DNA of 64,000 bases, taken from assembly GCA_003240735.1 (NCBI GenBank), contig QFNE01000004.1, positions 186,001 to 250,000 on the forward strand. Direction: 5' to 3'. Positions 1 through 8,217 of this stretch are shown here, piece after piece (positions within the stretch are counted from its first letter, which is position 1; the number at the start of each line of letters is the position of its first letter). The position numbers and the translations under genes were made by a program. This DNA is from Paracoccus denitrificans. GTDB lineage: Bacteria; Pseudomonadota; Alphaproteobacteria; Rhodobacterales; Rhodobacteraceae. Under the pieces are notes generated by a model. That model did no database searches. It saw nothing but the letters and a program-made list of their open reading frames with translations, and had not been told where the DNA came from.

Positions 1-410
1 TCCAGATCCCACAGGTTCTGGGCGTCGATTTCGTCCTGCAGGGAAGCCATTTCCTCGGCGGTTTCGTCCGAGTAGTTCATCGCCAGTTCGTTGTAACGAT
101 CCAGCTTGGCCTGCTTGGCCTTCACGCCTTCCATGACGTTGCCGCGCACGTTCAGTGCCGGGTCCAGTTGCGGCTCCTGCGGCAGATAGCCGACGGTCGC
201 GCCCTTTGCGGCCCAGGCTTCACCGGTAAAGTCCTTGTCGATGCCCGCCATGATCCGCAGCAGGGTCGATTTACCGGCACCGTTGACGCCAACGACCCCG
301 ATCTTGACCCCCGGCAGGAAGTTCAGGTGGATATTTTCAAAGGTCTTTTTGCCGGTGCCGTATCCTTTGGACACGCCATCCATGTGATAGACATACTGAT
401 ACGAGGCCAT
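1..410 (-). CDS. ettA: Energy-dependent translational throttle protein EttA (5' part only)
   Basis: Only the first ~136 residues lie in the window; the gene runs off the left edge. The N-terminus reads MASYQYVYHMDGVSKGYG and carries the Walker A motif GVNGAGKST at residues 41-49, followed by the ABC-F type stretch WAAKGATVGYLPQEPQLD. ABC-F proteins have two ABC domains and no membrane part; EttA binds the ribosomal E site and gates entry into elongation according to ATP/ADP level. The start at 410 is the only one that gives the family's N-terminus. It lies about 90 nt downstream of the sulfotransferase gene on the same strand. The family call is strong; the second ABC domain cannot be seen. 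Confidence 0.93.
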   Translation of the reverse strand, partial: MASYQYVYHMDGVSKGYGTGKKTFENIHLNFLPGVKIGVVGVNGAGKSTLLRIMAGIDKDFTGEAWAAKGATVGYLPQEPQLDPALNVRGNVMEGVKAKQAKLDRYNELAMNYSDETAEEMASLQDEIDAQNLWDL

Positions 411-501
411 GCGTCGTCCTGCTGAGTCATAGATTGGTTGCTCGGGTATTTAGGCGATCATACCGCAAAGGTGAAGCGGCAGGTCAGTCGCGCAGGCAAT
501 C

Positions 502-1380
502 TCAGCGGATCAGTTCGACGAAATCCGCCGGAAAATTCGCCTCAAGAAAATCGAACTGTGGCTGCAGCCGTTCGCGCAGGGCGGCGCGCACGTCACCCGG
601 GACCGAGATGTCAGGGTTCGACGCAAAGACCTTTTCGTCGGCCTTGGCATAGCTGTGGGGCGGCAGGGCGCAAAACGCCTCGACCCGGCGCAGGACCGAC
701 AGCGGGCTTGCCGCGATGGCGCCGAACGGCAGGATCAGCAGACGATCGGGCCCGAACCGGTGACGCCAACGCGGGATGTAAGTGGCGTAATCGCCGCGGT
801 TCAGGATCGTCGGATCCTCTGCGAATGCCAGCCATTCGGCATCGGACGCGGGACGCACCTTCTTGCGGGTCAGGTTCATCTTGATCTGGCTGATCGCGCG
901 GTCGACCGGGTGGCGCACGATGTAAATGAACTTCGCCGTCGGCAGAAAGCGCGCGATGTAGTCGACGCCTTCATCCGACAGGGTCGAATATTCCGGCGTG
1001 ACGTCCATCGGCTGCAGCCCCTCGGGGGCGGGGGCGTACAGCGTCTTGTACCAGTGGTTCGTGAACATCTCGCCGCGGGTGATGCGGTCGAACCACTTGG
1101 CGATTTCGGGTGACAATGTGCGGCCGCGGTCCGCCAGACGCTTTTCCATCATCTGCCGGCTGCGCTTGTAGTGCCACGGGATCCATTCCCGGTGCGCATC
1201 GTCGAACATGTGGCTGAAGAACTGCGCTTCCTTGACGGGTGGGGCCCAGACGCCCGGGTGCTGACCCAGCATCGTGGACAGCCACGTCGTTCCTGCCTTC
1301 TGCGCGCCGATCCCGACGATCGTGGGTTTCTTCGGTCGCCCGTCGACATCCCACTTTGCCAGATTCACAGCCGACCCCAC
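502..1380 (-). CDS. PAPS-dependent sulfotransferase domain protein
   Basis: The product is 292 aa. The 5'-phosphosulfate-binding loop QKAGTTWL is at residues 27-34, after a hydrophobic strand (TIVGIGA). The 3'-phosphate-binding segment, YIVRHPVDRAISQIK, is at 153-167. Both are diagnostic for the sulfotransferase superfamily, which transfers sulfate from PAPS to a hydroxyl or amine. There is no signal peptide or membrane segment, so it is probably cytosolic. The acceptor cannot be told; bacterial members often sulfate exopolysaccharide, lipids or Nod-factor-like glycans. The start at 1380 overlaps the 3' end of rimO by 16 bp, implying co-transcription, although there is no obvious functional link. 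Confidence 0.85.
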   Translation of the reverse strand: MGSAVNLAKWDVDGRPKKPTIVGIGAQKAGTTWLSTMLGQHPGVWAPPVKEAQFFSHMFDDAHREWIPWHYKRSRQMMEKRLADRGRTLSPEIAKWFDRITRGEMFTNHWYKTLYAPAPEGLQPMDVTPEYSTLSDEGVDYIARFLPTAKFIYIVRHPVDRAISQIKMNLTRKKVRPASDAEWLAFAEDPTILNRGDYATYIPRWRHRFGPDRLLILPFGAIAASPLSVLRRVEAFCALPPHSYAKADEKVFASNPDISVPGDVRAALRERLQPQFDFLEANFPADFVELIR

Positions 1381-2732
1381 AGATCGTAATCGGATGCCTC
1401 GTCGACCGTGACCGACACGATATCGCCCGGGGACAGATGTTCGAACCCGTCGTCGATGAACAGGTTGCCGTCGATTTCAGGGGCGTCGGCCTTGGTCCGG
1501 CAGGTCGCGCCCTCGGCATCGACAATATCGACGATCACGTCCATCTGCTGGCCAACCTTGGCCGCCAACTTGGCCGCGGAAATCGCTTGCGCCTTTTCCA
1601 TGAAGCGGTTCCAGCGGTCCTGCTTGACCTCATCGGCGACATGGTCGGGCAGGTCATTGGCGCGCGCGCCGGCGACGTTTTCGTACTGAAAGCAGCCGAC
1701 CCGGTCCAACTGCGCTTCGTCCAGCCAGTCCAGCAGGGTCTGGAACTCGGCCTCGGTTTCGCCGGGATAGCCGACGATGAACGTGGACCGCAGCGTGATG
1801 TCGGGGCAGGCTGCACGCCACGCGGTAATCTCGTCCAGCGTTCGCGCGGCTGCAGCGGGGCGAGCCATACGCTTCAGGACATCCGGGTGGGCGTGCTGGA
1901 ACGGGATGTCCAGATAGGGCAGCACCAGCCCCTCGGCCATCAGCGGGATCAGATCACGCACATGCGGATAGGGGTAGACGTAATGCAGCCGCACCCACGC
2001 ACCCAAGCCGCCCAGATCACGCGCCAGATCGGTGATGTGCGACCGATGCCCGCGTTCGGTGACGAACTTGCGGTCCAGACCGTACGCCGACGTGTCCTGC
2101 GAAATCACCAGCAATTCGCGCACGCCTGATTCGACCAGCTTCTCCGCCTCGCGGATGACGGCATGGGCCGGACGGCTGACCAGCTTGCCGCGCATGTCCG
2201 GGATGATGCAGAACTTGCAGGCGTGGTTGCAGCCCTCGGAAATCTTGAGGTAGCTATAGTGGCGCGGGGTCAGCTTGACCCCGGACGCGGGCAGCAGATC
2301 GACGAACGGGTCGGGCGATGGGGGCACCGCCCCGTGGACTGCGTCCAGCACCTGTTCGTATTGCTGCGGGCCGGTGACGGCCAGAACGCTGGGATGCGCG
2401 CCGGTGATGTATTCAGGCTCGGCACCCAGACAGCCGGTCACGATGACCTTGCCGTTTTCGGCCAGCGCCTCGCCGATCGCCTGCAGGCTTTCGGCCTTGG
2501 CACTGTCCAGAAAGCCGCAGGTGTTCACGATGACCGCACCCGCACCTTTGTAATCGGGGCTGATGGCGTACCCCTCGGCCCGAAGACGGGTCAGGATGCG
2601 TTCGCTGTCGACCAGCGCCTTGGGGCAGCCAAGGCTGACCATGCCGATGGTCGGCTGTCCGGCACGACGCGCGGTGTCGAACACGGGGGCAGGCGCCAGG
2701 TCAGGGCGCAGAAGAGGCGGATTGATGGTCAT
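1365..2732 (-). CDS. rimO: Ribosomal protein S12 methylthiotransferase RimO
   Basis: The product is 455 aa. It is a radical-SAM enzyme that adds a methylthio group to the conserved Asp of ribosomal protein S12. The N-terminal methylthiotransferase domain has its three cluster cysteines at C36 (VSLGCPKALVDSE), C72 (NTCGFLDSAK) and C101 (TGCLGAEPE). The radical-SAM CxxxCxxC is at C168, C172 and C175 (EGCNHACKFCIIP). A C-terminal TRAM domain ends the protein. VSLGCPKA and FCIIPDMRGKLVSR favour RimO over MiaB. No Shine-Dalgarno is visible before the ATG. A -10-like TATATG lies only 8-13 nt upstream, so a leaderless message is possible. Confidence 0.96.
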   Translation of the reverse strand: MTINPPLLRPDLAPAPVFDTARRAGQPTIGMVSLGCPKALVDSERILTRLRAEGYAISPDYKGAGAVIVNTCGFLDSAKAESLQAIGEALAENGKVIVTGCLGAEPEYITGAHPSVLAVTGPQQYEQVLDAVHGAVPPSPDPFVDLLPASGVKLTPRHYSYLKISEGCNHACKFCIIPDMRGKLVSRPAHAVIREAEKLVESGVRELLVISQDTSAYGLDRKFVTERGHRSHITDLARDLGGLGAWVRLHYVYPYPHVRDLIPLMAEGLVLPYLDIPFQHAHPDVLKRMARPAAAARTLDEITAWRAACPDITLRSTFIVGYPGETEAEFQTLLDWLDEAQLDRVGCFQYENVAGARANDLPDHVADEVKQDRWNRFMEKAQAISAAKLAAKVGQQMDVIVDIVDAEGATCRTKADAPEIDGNLFIDDGFEHLSPGDIVSVTVDEASDYDLWGRL

Positions 2733-2823
2733 GGCGGGGCATATAGCGTGCGGCCGGACAAACGCAATATGTTCGCGCAGTTGTGGCTTTCCAGCGTGAC
2801 GTCATCGGGGCAGGATCGCGGGT

Positions 2824-3363
2824 ATGAACAACACCATCCCTTCGCTGACCCGTGTGGCCGCAGTCGTGGCCCTGTTTTCCCTCTCGGCCTGCGTGGCGGC
2901 GCCGGTCGCCACCATGCCCGCCCCGCGACCCGGCGTTGAGCCCGAGCTGGTCCTGCCGCGGGCGGACCGCGCCGAAAGACCCGCCCGGTCCGCCCGCGGA
3001 GAGCCGATTGTCATCAGCAACAACAAGGGCGGCAACGTCCTGCAGATGGTCGCCCACCGGTCCGAGCTTGAGGCGTCCGGCCGACCTGTCCGCATCGAAG
3101 GCAAGTGCAATTCGGCCTGCACGATCCTGACGACGCTGCCGAACGCCTGTCTGGCGCCGACGGCCACGATCGGGTTCCACGCGCCCCGACTGCCCAACAC
3201 GCAGATCATCCCACCCATCGTGGATGAAATCATGGCCCAGTATTACCGCAACGGCGTCAAGGACCGCTGGCAGTCGACGTGGCGCACATCGCTGAAAATC
3301 CAAAGCATCTCGGCGCAGGAATACGTGCGCCTTGACCCTGAAACCAGACTTTGCCGCAGCTGA
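2824..3363 (+). CDS. Putative periplasmic lipoprotein with a ClpP/crotonase-like core
   Basis: The product is 179 aa. The N-terminal signal peptide ends in lipobox LSAC with the lipidated Cys at 23. A Pro/Arg-rich linker of about 35 residues follows. The C-terminal half has PIVISNNKGGNVLQMVAHR, then GKCNSACTILTTLPNACLAP and TIGFHAP. This resembles periplasmic ClpP-like proteins, in which a Ser follows a small-residue turn (here S97 in CNSAC) and a His lies about 20 residues later (H119). Function is unknown; a membrane-anchored serine hydrolase is an inference. It stands alone, divergent from rimO and convergent with the L,D-transpeptidase at 3376-4032. Confidence 0.7.
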   Translation: MNNTIPSLTRVAAVVALFSLSACVAAPVATMPAPRPGVEPELVLPRADRAERPARSARGEPIVISNNKGGNVLQMVAHRSELEASGRPVRIEGKCNSACTILTTLPNACLAPTATIGFHAPRLPNTQIIPPIVDEIMAQYYRNGVKDRWQSTWRTSLKIQSISAQEYVRLDPETRLCRS

Positions 3364-3365
3364 GC

Positions 3366-3393
3366 AGGGTTGCGGTCAGAAGACCGCAACCTG
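3366..3393. terminator. GC-rich hairpin between convergent genes
   Basis: A perfect 10-bp inverted repeat, GGTTGCGGTC-AGAA-GACCGCAACC, occupies 3368-3391. It extends to about 13 bp if one G is bulged. It contains the stop codon of the minus-strand L,D-transpeptidase and starts 4 nt after the stop of the plus-strand lipoprotein. No U-tract follows on either side, so it is either a bidirectional terminator of unusual type or an RNA 3'-end stabiliser. Confidence 0.55.
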
Positions 3394-4032
3394 CGTGCCG
3401 ACTTCGGCGATCTGGTACAATTCGGTGATGTGTTCGTTGTAAAGGCCATAGCAGCCACTGGACGACTTGCGACCGATCTTGCGCGTGTCGTGCGTGCCAT
3501 GAACCAGATAGGCAGGCCACGACAGATACAGCGCGAATGGCCCCAGCGGGTTCATCGGATCGCCGCCGACGACATGCGTCGGCAAGGATGGGTCGCGTTC
3601 GCGCATTGACGGGGTGGGGGTCCAGGACGGGTTCTGTGCCTTGCGCACCACCTGCGTCTTGCCGCGACGGGTCAGGTCTTCGTTGACCGGGACCGATGAC
3701 GGATAGATCTTGTGAATGCTGCCATCCGCATTCCAGTAATTGATCGTGCGCGACGTGACATCGGCAAGAATCACCCCGTTGCCGAGCGACGGAAAAAACT
3801 CGCTCCAATGACGTAGGCGGAACGACGACAGGTTGCGGCGCGTGTCGGCATTGGGATCGACCTGATAGACGCCCACGTCCGGGGCCTGCCCCGCCTGATG
3901 CTGACCGAAAACCTGCTGACCTGTCGACGGATCGACCTGCGCGCGTGCCATCGCGGGAATGGTCAGCGTTCCTGCCGCCATTCCCAGTATGAACCTGCGG
4001 CGGTCGGTCCCGCCTTTTCCTGAAAGTGCCAT
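3376..4032 (-). CDS. L,D-transpeptidase (YkuD fold) with a Tat-type signal
   Basis: The product is 218 aa. The N-terminus has a twin-arginine type signal (DRRRFILGMAAGTLTIPAMARA), indicating export. The catalytic region reads HGT at 178-180 and SSSGC with the presumed nucleophile C194, matching the YkuD layout H-x(14-17)-[ST]-x-G-C. These enzymes form 3-3 crosslinks in peptidoglycan or attach proteins to it. The motif is unusual: the usual HGC histidine is Ser, and the Arg normally found two residues after the Cys is Gly (GCYGLYNEHI). A second, more canonical paralogue is at 52916-53494. Hydrolase rather than transferase activity is possible. Confidence 0.85.
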   Translation of the reverse strand: MALSGKGGTDRRRFILGMAAGTLTIPAMARAQVDPSTGQQVFGQHQAGQAPDVGVYQVDPNADTRRNLSSFRLRHWSEFFPSLGNGVILADVTSRTINYWNADGSIHKIYPSSVPVNEDLTRRGKTQVVRKAQNPSWTPTPSMRERDPSLPTHVVGGDPMNPLGPFALYLSWPAYLVHGTHDTRKIGRKSSSGCYGLYNEHITELYQIAEVGTQVAVF

Positions 4033-4118
4033 TTTGCCCGCCCGTATTTTTGTGCCCGTTGGCTAGCGGCATACTCAACCGGCGGCGATTGGCCTACGAG
4101 ACAATAAGTCGCAACCGG

Positions 4119-4892
4119 TCAGTCGCGAAGCCGCCAGCCGGTCTGGAAAATCCAGCGGATCGTCAGCAGCAGAACGATGATGATGGCCGCCACCGCAGCG
4201 AATGAGAACCCGACCGGCACATCGGCCACGTCGAAGAACGACCACCGGAAGCCCGAAATCAGGTGCAGTACCGGATTGAATCGCGCAATCGTGTCCCAGG
4301 GCTGGGGCAGCATCGACGCCGAATAGAACGCGCCACCCAGAAACACCAAGGGCGTGATGACCATCAAGGGAATCAGCTGCAGTTGCTCAAAGTTCTTGGC
4401 CCACAGCCCGATGATGAAACCCAGCAGTGAAAATGCGACCGAGGTCAGGACCAGAAACACGACCATCCACACCGGGTGCGCGACGTGGACCCCCACAAAG
4501 AAGAAACTGGTCAGCAAGATCACCAGCGCGATCAGAACTGCCTTGGCCGCCGCCGCGCCGACAAAGCCCGCCGTGACCTCGATCCAGCCGGTCGGCGCGA
4601 CGAGGTATTCATAGATCGTCCCGGAAAACTTGGGAAAGTAGATGCCGAAACTGGCGTTCGCGACCGACTGCTGCAGGACGGTCAGCATCATCAACCCCGG
4701 CACGATGAACGCGCCATAGGGAATGCCCTCGACCGTATCGATCCGGTGGCCAAGCGCGGTCCCGAAGACGATGAAGTAAAGGACCGTCGACAGCACAGGT
4801 GATGCCAGTGACTGCATGGCCGTGCGGAAGAACCGCTTCATCTCATGCTCAAAGATCGTGCGGATCGATGAGACGTTGATCCCGGCGCTCAT
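4119..4892 (-). CDS. ABC-2 type transporter permease
   Basis: The product is 257 aa with about six hydrophobic segments. It has the ABC-2 permease pattern: an amphipathic N-terminal helix (TIFEHEMKRFFRTAMQS), then VLYFIVFGTALG, a conserved PGLMMLTVLQQS segment and a last membrane helix near residues 225-245. It would form the membrane half of an exporter with the ATPase encoded just upstream; the reading frames overlap by 4 bp (ATGA), implying translational coupling. The substrate cannot be inferred. Related pairs export drugs, polysaccharides or lipids. Confidence 0.9.
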   Translation of the reverse strand: MSAGINVSSIRTIFEHEMKRFFRTAMQSLASPVLSTVLYFIVFGTALGHRIDTVEGIPYGAFIVPGLMMLTVLQQSVANASFGIYFPKFSGTIYEYLVAPTGWIEVTAGFVGAAAAKAVLIALVILLTSFFFVGVHVAHPVWMVVFLVLTSVAFSLLGFIIGLWAKNFEQLQLIPLMVITPLVFLGGAFYSASMLPQPWDTIARFNPVLHLISGFRWSFFDVADVPVGFSFAAVAAIIIVLLLTIRWIFQTGWRLRD

Positions 4893-5815
4893 CTTTTGTC
4901 CTCCAGCAGCGACATGAACACCTCTTCCAGCGATGATTGCTGGGTCGACACGTCACGCACCGCCAACCCGCGTGCGTTCAGATCGGCCAGGAGGCGGCCG
5001 ATGCCGGTGCTGGCGCCGCGCGCGTCATATTCGAACCGCAGAAGCTTTCCATTGTCGTCCAGCGTCAAGCCGTCCTGCGCCAGATCGTCGGGCAGGGCGG
5101 TCAGCGGCTCGTCCAGTTCGATCGTCAGACGCTTGCGTCCGAACTCGCCCATCAGCTCTCGTGTGGGCTGCACCAGCAGCAGCTTGCCGTGGTTGATGAT
5201 GCCGATCCGGTCGGCCATGTCTTCGGCCTCTTCCAGATAGTGCGTCGTCAGGATGACCGTGACGCCCTGTTTGCGCAGATCGCGGACCACCTGCCACATC
5301 TCTCGGCGCAGATGGACGTCGACGCCTGCCGTGGGTTCGTCCAGAAACAGGACCTGAGGCTTGTGCGCCAACGCCTTGGCGATCAGCACCCGCCGCTTCA
5401 TCCCGCCCGACAGCTCGCGCGTCTGCGCGTCGCGCTTGGTCCAAAGTGCCAGCGACCGCAGCAGCTGTTCCAGATACGCCTCATCCGCCGGTGCGCCATA
5501 AAGACCGCGGGTAAAGCGGATCGTGTCGCTGACCTTCTCGAACGGCTCCAGCGCGATTTCCTGCGGCACCAGCCCGATCAACCGCCGCGCGGCGCGCCAG
5601 TCGGTGCGGATATCGTGTCCACCGACCCGGACCGTGCCCGAGGTCGGTTTTACCAAGCCGCAGATGGTGGAAATCAGCGTCGTCTTGCCAGCCCCGTTCG
5701 GCCCCAGCAGCGCCAGAATCTCACCCTGGCGGATGTCCAGCGTGACATCATCCAGCGCATGCGTCCCGCTGTCATAGCGTTTGGACAGGTGATCGACTTC
5801 GACGATGGGCGTCAT
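4889..5815 (-). CDS. ABC transporter ATP-binding protein (ABC-2 exporter)
   Basis: The product is 308 aa. It has Walker A GPNGAGKTT at 38-46, the Q-loop in LVPQEIAL, signature LSGGMKRR from 135, Walker B VLFLDEPTAG near 156-164 and the H-loop in ILTTHYLEEAEDMADRI. LSGGMKRR and the C-terminal extension of about 80 residues are typical of the CcmA/drug/Nod-factor export ATPases. It is the first gene of a two-gene operon with the permease. A 27-bp imperfect palindrome lies 42-68 bp upstream of its start and may be an operator or leader hairpin. Confidence 0.93.
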   Translation of the reverse strand: MTPIVEVDHLSKRYDSGTHALDDVTLDIRQGEILALLGPNGAGKTTLISTICGLVKPTSGTVRVGGHDIRTDWRAARRLIGLVPQEIALEPFEKVSDTIRFTRGLYGAPADEAYLEQLLRSLALWTKRDAQTRELSGGMKRRVLIAKALAHKPQVLFLDEPTAGVDVHLRREMWQVVRDLRKQGVTVILTTHYLEEAEDMADRIGIINHGKLLLVQPTRELMGEFGRKRLTIELDEPLTALPDDLAQDGLTLDDNGKLLRFEYDARGASTGIGRLLADLNARGLAVRDVSTQQSSLEEVFMSLLEDKR

Positions 5816-5856
5816 GGGCAGGTCACCGTGTCATATCCAGTTTTTCTTCATCGCAG

Positions 5857-5883
5857 ATCAGGTCGAGATCGTCTCAACCTGAT
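5857..5883. promoter_or_regulatory. 27-bp palindrome between the ABC exporter and imuA
   Basis: Arms ATCAGGTCGAGA and TCTCAACCTGAT flank a 3-nt centre (TCG), with 11 of 12 positions paired. In minus-strand RNA the odd position becomes a G-U pair, so it could fold as a leader hairpin of the exporter operon. As DNA it looks like a two-fold operator. No regulator gene is adjacent. Confidence 0.4.
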
Positions 5884-6034
5884 ATTTCGACGATCCAGCA
5901 CCCGCGCTAACGACCCGGTGTTCCGGGATTTTTGTCGGGTGCAGTGCATCATTGTGCCGGAACATTTAGTCTCGGCATGCGTCAAGCGCAATGCGCGTCT
6001 GATCGTGCTTAGAGCTTCCTATCGCTCCTTGGCG

Positions 6035-6075
6035 TTGACGACTCAGGCCGCCCGTGACTAGAACAAAACAGAAAC
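6035..6075 (+). promoter_or_regulatory. SOS promoter of imuA: sigma-70 elements overlapped by a LexA box
   Basis: TTGACG (6035-6040), an 18-nt spacer and TAGAAC (6059-6064) form a housekeeping-type promoter. GAACAAAACAGAAAC (6061-6075) matches the alphaproteobacterial LexA site GAAC-N7-GAAC at 7 of 8 fixed positions and covers the -10 and start site. This is the expected arrangement for LexA repression of imuAB-dnaE2. Confidence 0.75.
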
Positions 6076-6095
6076 ATCTAACTGCTTTGATATGT

Positions 6096-6782
6096 ATGCC
6101 TGTCCATGTCCTGCGGCCTTCGGCACCCCAAAGGCGGGTGCCCGACCCATCTGCCGCGACCCTTGCCGATATCAGTTCGGCCTCTCCGCTGGATGGGGCT
6201 GCGACGGGATTCGTGCTGGCGGCCCTGCCCGAAGGGGCGGTGATGTGGGTGCAGGACCGGTTGAGCCGGCACGAGGCCGGGGCACCGTTTCTGTCGGGGA
6301 CAGGGCGCACATTGCTGCGCGCCGATCTGTCCCGCCCGACGGATGTTCTGATGGCGATGGAGGATGCGCTGGCCTGCGCGGGCATCACTGCCGTCGTGGG
6401 CGAAATCTGGGGCGATCCGGCGGCGCTGGATTTCACGGCCACGCGCCGTCTGGCGATGCGGGCCGAGGCGGCGGGCCGTCCTTGCTGGCTGGTGCGGCGC
6501 GCAGGCTCTGCGGGGACGTCGGCGGCGCGGATGCGGTGGCGTGTCGTGGCCTGCCCGTCGCTACCGTCCCCGGACGATCCCTCGGCACCGGGCGATCCCT
6601 GCTGGCGGGCCGAGCTTTTCAAATCACGCCTGTCGCCGCCCGGCGAATGGCTGGTGCGCCATGAAACCGGACACCCGGGAACGCCGGATCGCCTGCATTT
6701 TTCTGCCCTCTCTGCCGATGGAAAGGTGGCTGACGGGGCGCCGTCGCACCAACCCCGGCGCCAGCACGGCCGCGTCCGATGA
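6096..6782 (+). CDS. imuA: ImuA, RecA-like accessory protein of the translesion mutasome
   Basis: The product is 228 aa. The start at 6096 (MPVHVLRP) is chosen because an in-frame ATG at 6054 lies upstream of the -10 element and would put the LexA operator inside the gene. The sequence follows the ImuA pattern: GFVLAALPEGAVMWVQD, then VLMAMEDALACAGITAVVGEIWG and RRLAMRAEAAGRPCWLVR, a degenerate RecA-like fold without a clear P-loop. It heads the operon with imuB and dnaE2, which together carry out error-prone lesion bypass in bacteria lacking umuDC. The 3' end overlaps imuB by about 120 bp in another frame. Confidence 0.85.
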   Translation: MPVHVLRPSAPQRRVPDPSAATLADISSASPLDGAATGFVLAALPEGAVMWVQDRLSRHEAGAPFLSGTGRTLLRADLSRPTDVLMAMEDALACAGITAVVGEIWGDPAALDFTATRRLAMRAEAAGRPCWLVRRAGSAGTSAARMRWRVVACPSLPSPDDPSAPGDPCWRAELFKSRLSPPGEWLVRHETGHPGTPDRLHFSALSADGKVADGAPSHQPRRQHGRVR

Positions 6783-8217
6783 CGTCGCGACGGTCCTTTC
6801 GGTCGATGGCACGCACGGGCCGGTGGTCCACGACCATAACCCTGCCGCCCGTCTTGCAGGGGTCAGGCGCGGCGCGCGGGTGGTGGACATGCGGGCGATC
6901 TGCCCCACGCTTCAGGTCTGGCCTGCCGATCCTGACGGTGACCGCGCCCTTCTGGAGCGGTTGATGTTCTGGGCGCGGCGCTGGGGCATGTTCTCGGCCA
7001 TTGACGGCGATGACGGGCTGGTCATCGACACCACGGGCACCGCCCATCTGTTCGGGGGCGAGGATGCGCTTCTGGCCGATATCGACGCGCGCTTTGCGGC
7101 GGCCGGGCTGACGGCGCGGGTGGCTGTCGCGCCCACATGGGGGGCGGCGTGGGGGCTGGCGCGGTTAGGGCAGGGCAGGGCGGTCTGCCACGATCTGGCC
7201 GACCTTCACCCGCTGCCCGTGGCGGCGCTGCGCCTGTCGGGCGATACGTTGCTGCTGCTGCGTCGTCTGGGGCTGCGTCGGATCGGTGATCTGGCGACGA
7301 TCCCCCGCTTGCCGCTGATGCGCCGCTTTGCGCGCGCGCCTGCGCTGGACAATCCCCTGACCCGTCTGGATCAGGCGCTGGGACATGCCGCGGAACCCTT
7401 GTCCGCGCCCAAGCCGCCCCCTGACTTTTCCGTGGACGCCCGGCTGGCCGAGCCTGTGTTCGACCCCACCGACTGGCTGCCGGGCCTCATCGCGCAGCTG
7501 ACGGACAGGATGGGGCGCCATGACCGGGGGTGTCGGCGCCTGTGCCTGTCGGTGTTCCGGGTTGATGGGGATGTGCGTGACATCCGGGTCAGCACCGCCG
7601 CACCCAGCAATGACGCGGCCCATCTGGCGCGGCTGTTTCAGGGGCGGCTTGAAAAGCTCGACCCTGGATACGGCTTTGACCTGATCCGCCTGACCGCCGA
7701 AATGACCGAGCCGCTGACGCCCCCTCAGGTCGCGCTGGATGGCAAGGTCGATGCGGCGCTGCACCTGTCGCAACTGGTGGATCGACTGACGGCCCGCTTC
7801 GGGGCGGATACCATTTCGCGCCCCGTCCCCTTTGAAAGCCACATCCCCGAACGGTCCGAGCGCAAAGCAGCCCCGATGTCGGCCGACCCCACCACCGGCC
7901 CCTCCACGGCGCGCCGCCGTGCGAACCGCCCCGTCCGCATCTTCGACCCCCCCGAAGAGGTGCGCGTCCTTTACGCCGTGCCGGACGGCCCTCCGGCACG
8001 CTTCATCTGGCGTCGCCAGCAGATCACGGTCACGCGTCACGCAGGCCCCGAACGCATTGCCCCCGAATGGTGGCGCGACAGCCCCGGCACGCGGGCCCGC
8101 GACTATTACCATATCGAGGATGAGGCGGGACGCCGCCTTTGGCTATACCGGGACGGGCTGGTCGATGATGGGCGCGGCTCCATGCCGCGCTGGTTCATCC
8201 ACGGGGTCTTTGCCTGA
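6661..8217 (+). CDS. imuB: ImuB, Y-family polymerase-like mutasome protein
   Basis: The product is 518 aa from the ATG at 6661 (MKPDTRERRIACIFLPSLPM). The frame stays open upstream to 6364, but that part would lie inside imuA and lacks family similarity. The Y-family fold is visible (DGDDGLVIDTTGTAHLFGG, LTARVAVAPTWGAAWGLARLG), but the catalytic acidic residues of true Y-polymerases are not evident, as known for ImuB. It acts as a hub linking ImuA, DnaE2 and the beta clamp. The C-terminal tail ends SMPRWFIHGVFA. The stop overlaps the dnaE2 start (TGATG), so the two are translationally coupled. Confidence 0.92.
   Translation: MKPDTRERRIACIFLPSLPMERWLTGRRRTNPGASTAASDDVATVLSVDGTHGPVVHDHNPAARLAGVRRGARVVDMRAICPTLQVWPADPDGDRALLERLMFWARRWGMFSAIDGDDGLVIDTTGTAHLFGGEDALLADIDARFAAAGLTARVAVAPTWGAAWGLARLGQGRAVCHDLADLHPLPVAALRLSGDTLLLLRRLGLRRIGDLATIPRLPLMRRFARAPALDNPLTRLDQALGHAAEPLSAPKPPPDFSVDARLAEPVFDPTDWLPGLIAQLTDRMGRHDRGCRRLCLSVFRVDGDVRDIRVSTAAPSNDAAHLARLFQGRLEKLDPGYGFDLIRLTAEMTEPLTPPQVALDGKVDAALHLSQLVDRLTARFGADTISRPVPFESHIPERSERKAAPMSADPTTGPSTARRRANRPVRIFDPPEEVRVLYAVPDGPPARFIWRRQQITVTRHAGPERIAPEWWRDSPGTRARDYYHIEDEAGRRLWLYRDGLVDDGRGSMPRWFIHGVFA

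Noticed and set aside
5914..5933. Small hairpin CCCGG-TGTT-CCGGG plus T-run, a possible sRNA terminator on the plus strand
   Set aside because: Only 5 bp of stem and no convincing promoter upstream; not enough to call an sRNA.
4937..6061. 374-codon open frame on the plus strand across the ABC ATPase gene
   Set aside because: Antisense to a gene with full Walker/signature motifs; long antisense frames are expected in GC-rich coding DNA.
6364..6660. Upstream extension of imuB
   Set aside because: This part is read in another frame as imuA; the ImuB family begins near 6661.
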